Assembly: GCA_020049615.1 (NCBI GenBank)
Contig: JAIFKN010000029.1
Span: forward strand, 1-19,401
DNA: 19,401 nt
Reading direction: 5' to 3'
DNA from: a bacterium
GTDB taxonomy: Bacteria; Planctomycetota; UBA11346
How positions within the stretch are numbered: position 1 is the stretch's first letter; each line of letters starts with the position of its first letter. The position numbers and the translations under genes are program-made. The notes under the pieces are model-generated. The model made no database searches. It was not told the DNA's origin and worked only from the letters and a program-made list of their open reading frames with translations. This document shows positions 15,575-19,401 of the stretch, piece after piece.

Positions 15575-16554
15575 CGCGCCACCGCCGCGGCTTCGGCCAG
15601 GACGAGATCGACTGTGATCGCCCCCATGTCGACCTTGCTGACATCGCGTCGCTCCCACGCCGCGCCTGGCGCCTGCAGATTGCGCCAGTGCGGACCACGC
15701 GGGCCGTTGCGCGCCATCGGCACCGGACCGAAGAGACCTACCGCAGGCGTGCCGAGCGCGCGGGCCAGATGCAACGGGCCGGTGTCACCGCTGACCAGCA
15801 CTGCGGCACGCTCGAGCAAGCCGGCGAGTTGCGGGATCGTGGTGTCAGGAGCCATGGCCACACCGGTCGCCGCAGCGATGCGCGATGCGACCGTGCGTTC
15901 GCCAGGGCTTCCCCACAGCAACAGGGCCGGCCGCTCGCGGCAGGCCGCGGCGCAGGACAGCAGGCGCTCCTCCGGCCACACCTTGGTCGGCCAGCCAGCA
16001 CCGACATTGATCATCCAGGCCCGATCGAGGCCGTGCTCGTCCAGCCACCGCCTGGCCCAGCTCCGCTCAGCCTCCCAGGCGGGCAGGGGGAAGCGCCAGG
16101 TGGCCGGCGGCACCAGTCCGATACCCGAAAGCAGTCCGAGTTGCTGGTCGATGACGTGCTCGGCGGTCGCCCGGACGGTCTCCGCCCCGAGCCAGGACAG
16201 CTCACGGGCGCGGGGCGGAGCGTGGGCCAGCCGCCGTCCGGCGCCGGCCAGCGCAGCCAGCAGGCCGCTCTTGGCCAAGCCCTGAGCGTCGACGACGAGA
16301 TCGTAGCGCTGGCTGCGCAGCTCCCTGACCAGCCGCTGCAGTGTCGCCAGACGTTGCGGTAATGGCGCCGTGCGCAGCACTTTACGCGGAAGCCGGTGGA
16401 CCGAAGCGACAGCCGTCGACCCCTCCAGCAGGCAGGACCAGCGGTCCTCGCACAACCAGGCGAGGTGGTGCCCGGCGGCGGCCAGCTCGGCAGCGAGCGG
16501 CAGGGTGTGGACGATGTCGCCGAAGGCGCCGAGGCGGACGAGCAGGATGCGCAC
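15571..16554 (-). CDS. Glycosyltransferase family 9 (heptosyltransferase-like)
   Basis: A 327-residue GT-B fold enzyme of the ADP-heptose transferase family, which adds heptose-type sugars to the lipopolysaccharide core at the inner face of the cytoplasmic membrane. The N-terminal block MRILLVRLGAFGDIVHTLP (with GDIVHTLP at 12-19), TKVWP (190-194), GSPGE (215-219) and SGDTGPLHLARALGTPAVGLFG (255-276, ending in GLFGP) are all intact. I chose the GTG at 16552-16554 because family members begin at this point. An ATG at 16654-16656 would add 34 residues of Pro/Arg-rich sequence without family resemblance, and its CAT overlaps the ATG of the divergent regulator. The acceptor cannot be named. The presence of this enzyme supports a Gram-negative envelope. 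Confidence 0.9.
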   Translation of the reverse strand: MRILLVRLGAFGDIVHTLPLAAELAAAGHHLAWLCEDRWSCLLEGSTAVASVHRLPRKVLRTAPLPQRLATLQRLVRELRSQRYDLVVDAQGLAKSGLLAALAGAGRRLAHAPPRARELSWLGAETVRATAEHVIDQQLGLLSGIGLVPPATWRFPLPAWEAERSWARRWLDEHGLDRAWMINVGAGWPTKVWPEERLLSCAAACRERPALLLWGSPGERTVASRIAAATGVAMAPDTTIPQLAGLLERAAVLVSGDTGPLHLARALGTPAVGLFGPVPMARNGPRGPHWRNLQAPGAAWERRDVSKVDMGAITVDLVLAEAAAVAR

Positions 16555-16654
16555 CGTCTGCAGATCCTGGGCCGGCTGCGTGCCGCGCCAGAGCGGAGCC
16601 TGCTCCCGCCTGCTTGCGGGCGCCTCGGCCGGGGGTACGGTCCAGGGGAACGAC

Positions 16655-17290
16655 ATGTCGGATCCGGACCATCTCAGCCTCGGCAGTGTCGCGAAACGCT
16701 GCAACGTCAGTCGCACCACGGTGTACCGCTGGATCATCTCGGGGCAGCTGAAGGCCTACAGCCTGCCCAGCGGTCACTTCCGGGTCATCCCTGTCGATCT
16801 CGAGGAGTTTTGCGCTTCATTCGGGATCACCCAGAACACCTCTGATGGCTCTGGTGGACGCCGGGCGGTGCCGAACCGGGTCAACATCCTCGTCGCTGAC
16901 GACCATCCCGATGCGCTGCTGCTGTTCAAACGCGTGGTCGAGCGCTACGTGCCCGAGGCGGCGATCCACGAGGCCGTCAATGGCGTCGACACGTGCATCG
17001 CCGTCGGCACGCTGCGTCCGCAGGTCCTCATTCTCGACATCATGATGCCGGGCATGGACGGCTTCGCCGTCCTCCAGGAACTGCTGCATCGTCCCGAACT
17101 GGCGCACAGCCGGGTGGTGGTGGTCAGCGCCTACGAACCCTTCGCCCGCATCGAGGAGCTGGCCCGCCTCAATCCCCAGATCGTGGCCTGCATGCGCAAG
17201 CCGATCCGGGTCGAGGACCTGGGCAAGGTGCTCACCCAGCTCTCCCAGCAGGTGCCCAGCGGCGGCAGTCCCGCCGCCGAGGCCCGATGA
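16655..17290 (+). CDS. Response regulator with N-terminal excisionase/MerR-type HTH and C-terminal receiver domain
   Basis: A 211-residue regulator with the unusual order HTH then receiver. Residues 6-50 (LSLGSVAKRCNVSRTTVYRWI, split about 7-27) form a helix-turn-helix of the excisionase/MerR-like type. After a Ser/Gly-rich linker (about 60-75) comes a receiver domain with the acidic pocket DD (82-83), phospho-acceptor Asp128 in LILDIMMPGMDG, Ser158 and Lys182 in RKPI, all intact. It has no further output domain. AGGGGA lies at good spacing before the ATG at 16655. It is divergent from the GT9-PLD-kinase group and its stop overlaps the start of the next gene by 4 nt. It is a natural candidate partner of the kinase at 13221-14987; that pairing is inference from proximity. 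Confidence 0.92.
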   Translation: MSDPDHLSLGSVAKRCNVSRTTVYRWIISGQLKAYSLPSGHFRVIPVDLEEFCASFGITQNTSDGSGGRRAVPNRVNILVADDHPDALLLFKRVVERYVPEAAIHEAVNGVDTCIAVGTLRPQVLILDIMMPGMDGFAVLQELLHRPELAHSRVVVVSAYEPFARIEELARLNPQIVACMRKPIRVEDLGKVLTQLSQQVPSGGSPAAEAR

Positions 17291-18246
17291 TCGCAGCGCT
17301 GCCCGCCCTCGCCGACCATCTCGCCGCCGTGGAGGCAGCCATGGCCTCCGCCCTGGCCAGCAGCGAGCCGCGCGTATCAACCCTGATCGGCCGGCTCGGC
17401 CCATTCCACGGCAAGCTGCTGCGCCCGTCGCTGTGCCTGCTGGTCGCCGAAGGCCTCGGCGGTGCGGACGCCCGGCATCACGCCTTGGGCGCCGCGCTGG
17501 AGCTGATCCACACCGCCACGCTGGTACATGACGACCTGATCGACGACGCCAACACCCGACGCGGTCGCGAAACCGCCCATGTCACGCATGGCAACACCAC
17601 CGCCGTGCTGCTGGGCGACTTCATGTATACGCGTGCCTTCTCGCTGGTCGCCGAACTCGGCGAACTGGAGCTGGTCACGCGTCTGTGCGCCGCCACCAAC
17701 ACGGTGTGCGAAGGCGAACTGCACCAGCAGATGTCGGCCCGGGACGCCGACCTGTCCGAGGATGAGTACCGCCGCATCATCTACGGCAAGACCGCCGCCC
17801 TGACCGAGCTGGCCGGCTTCTTCGGCGCCATGGCGGGAGATGAACAGCAACGCCGAGCCGCGGCCGCCTTTGGCCGTGACCTCGGCATGGCCTTCCAGAT
17901 CGTCGACGACTGCCTCGACCTGTCGGGCGATGCGCAGAAGGTCGGCAAGACCCTGGCGACCGACCTCGAGCGCGGCCGCGTCACCTTGCCGCTGATCCGC
18001 GTCCTCGCCGCCGCCCTGCCCGACGAACGGCCGGGGCTCGAGCAGCGCCTGCTGCGCGCCGAGGGGCGCGAGCAGGTCGAGGCCGCACGCCAGCTGATCA
18101 CCGAGCGCGGCGGCGTGGCCAGCGCCCTGAGCACCGCCCGCGAACTCGCCGCCGCCGCCAAGGCGCATCTCCTCCGTCTTCCCGACTCCACCGCGCGCGC
18201 GCAGCTGGCCGAGCTGGCCGACTTCGTCGTCGCACGCGATTTCTAG
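17287..18246 (+). CDS. Polyprenyl diphosphate synthase (long-chain type)
   Basis: A 319-residue all-helical trans-prenyltransferase that condenses isopentenyl diphosphate onto an allylic diphosphate, for example to make the side chain of ubiquinone or menaquinone. GKLLRP (42-47), the first Asp-rich motif VHDDLIDD (80-87, DDxxD at 82-86), GDFMYTRAF, the lysine region GKT (about 220-222) and the second Asp-rich motif VDDCLD (206-211) are present. The residue five positions before the first motif is Ala77, a small side chain, which in this family favours long products (roughly C35-C50). The ATG overlaps the stop of the regulator (ATGA). A longer frame beginning at 16993 reads through the receiver gene and is not real. 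The exact chain length is inference. Confidence 0.96.
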   Translation: MIAALPALADHLAAVEAAMASALASSEPRVSTLIGRLGPFHGKLLRPSLCLLVAEGLGGADARHHALGAALELIHTATLVHDDLIDDANTRRGRETAHVTHGNTTAVLLGDFMYTRAFSLVAELGELELVTRLCAATNTVCEGELHQQMSARDADLSEDEYRRIIYGKTAALTELAGFFGAMAGDEQQRRAAAAFGRDLGMAFQIVDDCLDLSGDAQKVGKTLATDLERGRVTLPLIRVLAAALPDERPGLEQRLLRAEGREQVEAARQLITERGGVASALSTARELAAAAKAHLLRLPDSTARAQLAELADFVVARDF

Positions 18247-18254
18247 GTTCCTCC

Positions 18255-19401
18255 ATGAGCGCAGACAGCGCCCCCGATGTCCAGCACGGCCCGACCATCA
18301 TCGCCCGTCCCGACCACAGCATCTCCCGCCAGGACGTAGACAAGGACACCCTGCGCGTGCTCTACCGCCTGAAGGACGCCGGCTACGAGGCCTACCTGGT
18401 GGGCGGCGCGGTGCGCGACCTGCTCATGGGCCGTCGCCCCAAGGACTTCGACGTCGCCACCGACGCCCGTCCACGCGAGCTGCGCCGCCTGTTCAAGAAC
18501 AGCCGCGAGGTCGGCAAGCGCTTCCGCCTGGTCCACGTCTTCTTCGGTCCGAAGAATATCGAGGTCGCCACGCTGCGCAGCGAGGCCGAAGCACCATCGG
18601 CCGATGGCGACCTCTACGTCGACAACGACAACGAGTGGGGCAACCTCGAAAGCGACGCCTTCCGGCGCGACTTCACCATCAACGCCCTGTATTATGACAT
18701 CCGCGATTTCGCGGTGATCGACTACTGCGGCGGCGTCGCCGACATCCACGCGGGGCTGGTGCGCGCGATCGGCGATCCGCGGGTGCGCTTCCAGGAGGAC
18801 CCGGTGCGCATGCTGCGGGCGATCAAGTTCGCCGCCCGCTTCGGCTACACCATCGAGGAGAAGACCGCCGCGGCGATCGCCGAACTGCACGGCGACGTGC
18901 TCAAGGCCAACCGCCACCGCGTCACCGAGGAATTCTTCCGCATCCTCACCCAGGCGAACCGCGCCGAGGGCATCCGCCTGCTGGCCAAGTTCAACCTGCT
19001 CGCCGACCTCTATCCCGACTGGGTGCGGGCGATCGGCCTGGGTGGGCTCGACCAGGTCCTCGAATTCCTCGACCGCGTCGATGAGGACGCCGAGCAGGAG
19101 CGCTGGTACTCGATCGAGCTGATCGCCGCCGGACTGTTCGTGCCGCTGCTCGACACCGTCGATCCGGGCCGCGACCAGTTCAACCGCGTCGCCGCCCGCG
19201 TCACCGCCGAGGTGCGCCAGCTCGGCGTCGACATGGACCTGCCCAAGCGGCTGATCAACACCGCGGTCGAACTGCTGCGTGGCCAGCTCTACCTGCTGTT
19301 CTTCACCCATCGTGAGAACCGCGTCAGCCGCTTCGTCGAAAGCCCGTGGTTCGACCCGACTTGGCGCCTGCACCTGCTCGCCTTCGGCGGCATCGACGAA
19401 C
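18255..19401 (+). CDS. pcnB: Poly(A) polymerase I (PcnB type), 3' end outside window
   Basis: 382 codons are visible and the gene runs off the right edge. The nucleotidyltransferase head has VGGAVRDLL (49-57), the metal-binding KDFDVATD (Asp64, Asp66) and RRDFTINALYYD (138-149). EDPVRMLRAIKFAARFGY (181-198) follows in the RNA-binding neck. The opening HSISRQDVDKDTLRVLYRL and the segment VGKRFRLVHVFFG (86-98) are those of PcnB-type poly(A) polymerases rather than CCA-adding enzymes. The enzyme adds poly(A) to RNA 3' ends and so promotes decay. It starts 8 bp after the polyprenyl synthase stop, so it is likely the third gene of the plus-strand operon. No marked Shine-Dalgarno precedes it. A short charged N-terminal extension (residues 1-20) is of unknown use. 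Confidence 0.96.
   Translation, partial: MSADSAPDVQHGPTIIARPDHSISRQDVDKDTLRVLYRLKDAGYEAYLVGGAVRDLLMGRRPKDFDVATDARPRELRRLFKNSREVGKRFRLVHVFFGPKNIEVATLRSEAEAPSADGDLYVDNDNEWGNLESDAFRRDFTINALYYDIRDFAVIDYCGGVADIHAGLVRAIGDPRVRFQEDPVRMLRAIKFAARFGYTIEEKTAAAIAELHGDVLKANRHRVTEEFFRILTQANRAEGIRLLAKFNLLADLYPDWVRAIGLGGLDQVLEFLDRVDEDAEQERWYSIELIAAGLFVPLLDTVDPGRDQFNRVAARVTAEVRQLGVDMDLPKRLINTAVELLRGQLYLLFFTHRENRVSRFVESPWFDPTWRLHLLAFGGIDE

Noticed and set aside
16614..16641. Possible plus-strand promoter (TTGCGG, 16-nt spacer, TACGGT) before the HTH-receiver gene
   Set aside because: Each hexamer matches the consensus at only three positions and the start would fall only about 7 nt before the ribosome-binding region; not supportable by eye.

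Overview
The window is uniformly GC-rich and densely coding, with short gaps and several 4-nt overlaps. It looks chromosomal and Gram-negative: it has a heptosyltransferase-type GT9 enzyme, an AsmA-like membrane-anchored protein, a long-chain polyprenyl diphosphate synthase and a PcnB-type poly(A) polymerase. The GH29 fucosidase, the GntR/LacI-type sugar regulator and the reversed HTH-receiver regulator would suit a Planctomycetota/Lentisphaerota-like (PVC) bacterium. A proteobacterium cannot be excluded from this sequence alone. I saw no rRNA, tRNA, transposase, phage gene or CRISPR array.

Region 1 (1-9416, minus strand, transcribed right to left) is the most striking. It encodes a free circularly permuted ATP-grasp protein, a free alpha-E helical protein, a 1090-residue transglutaminase-like/DUF2126 fusion, a second ATP-grasp fused to a second alpha-E domain, and a second transglutaminase-like protein. 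The 5' end of an AsmA-like gene follows. The set matches a predicted but, as far as I know, biochemically unresolved bacterial peptide-ligation or peptide-tagging system. ATP-grasp and GS-like (DUF2126) domains would form amide bonds, alpha-E would be a partner, and the papain-like transglutaminase domains would trim or transfer. The locus carries two sets of parts. The NTN-hydrolase (Anbu) that often accompanies such loci is not in the window.

Region 2 (9573-12585, minus) looks like a small carbohydrate-utilisation unit: a cytoplasmic GH29 alpha-L-fucosidase, an SDR oxidoreductase and a GntR-type regulator with a LacI-like sensor domain. Region 3 (12691-16554, minus) holds adenine phosphoribosyltransferase, a multi-pass membrane histidine kinase without its own receiver, a single-HKD phospholipase D-like protein with an N-terminal anchor, and a GT9 glycosyltransferase. 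The last three overlap or nearly overlap.

Region 4 (16655-19401, plus) starts divergently from the GT9 gene. It encodes an HTH-receiver regulator, a polyprenyl diphosphate synthase (ATGA overlap) and PcnB, which runs off the right edge. The receiver protein is the only visible receiver that could serve the orphan kinase of region 3.
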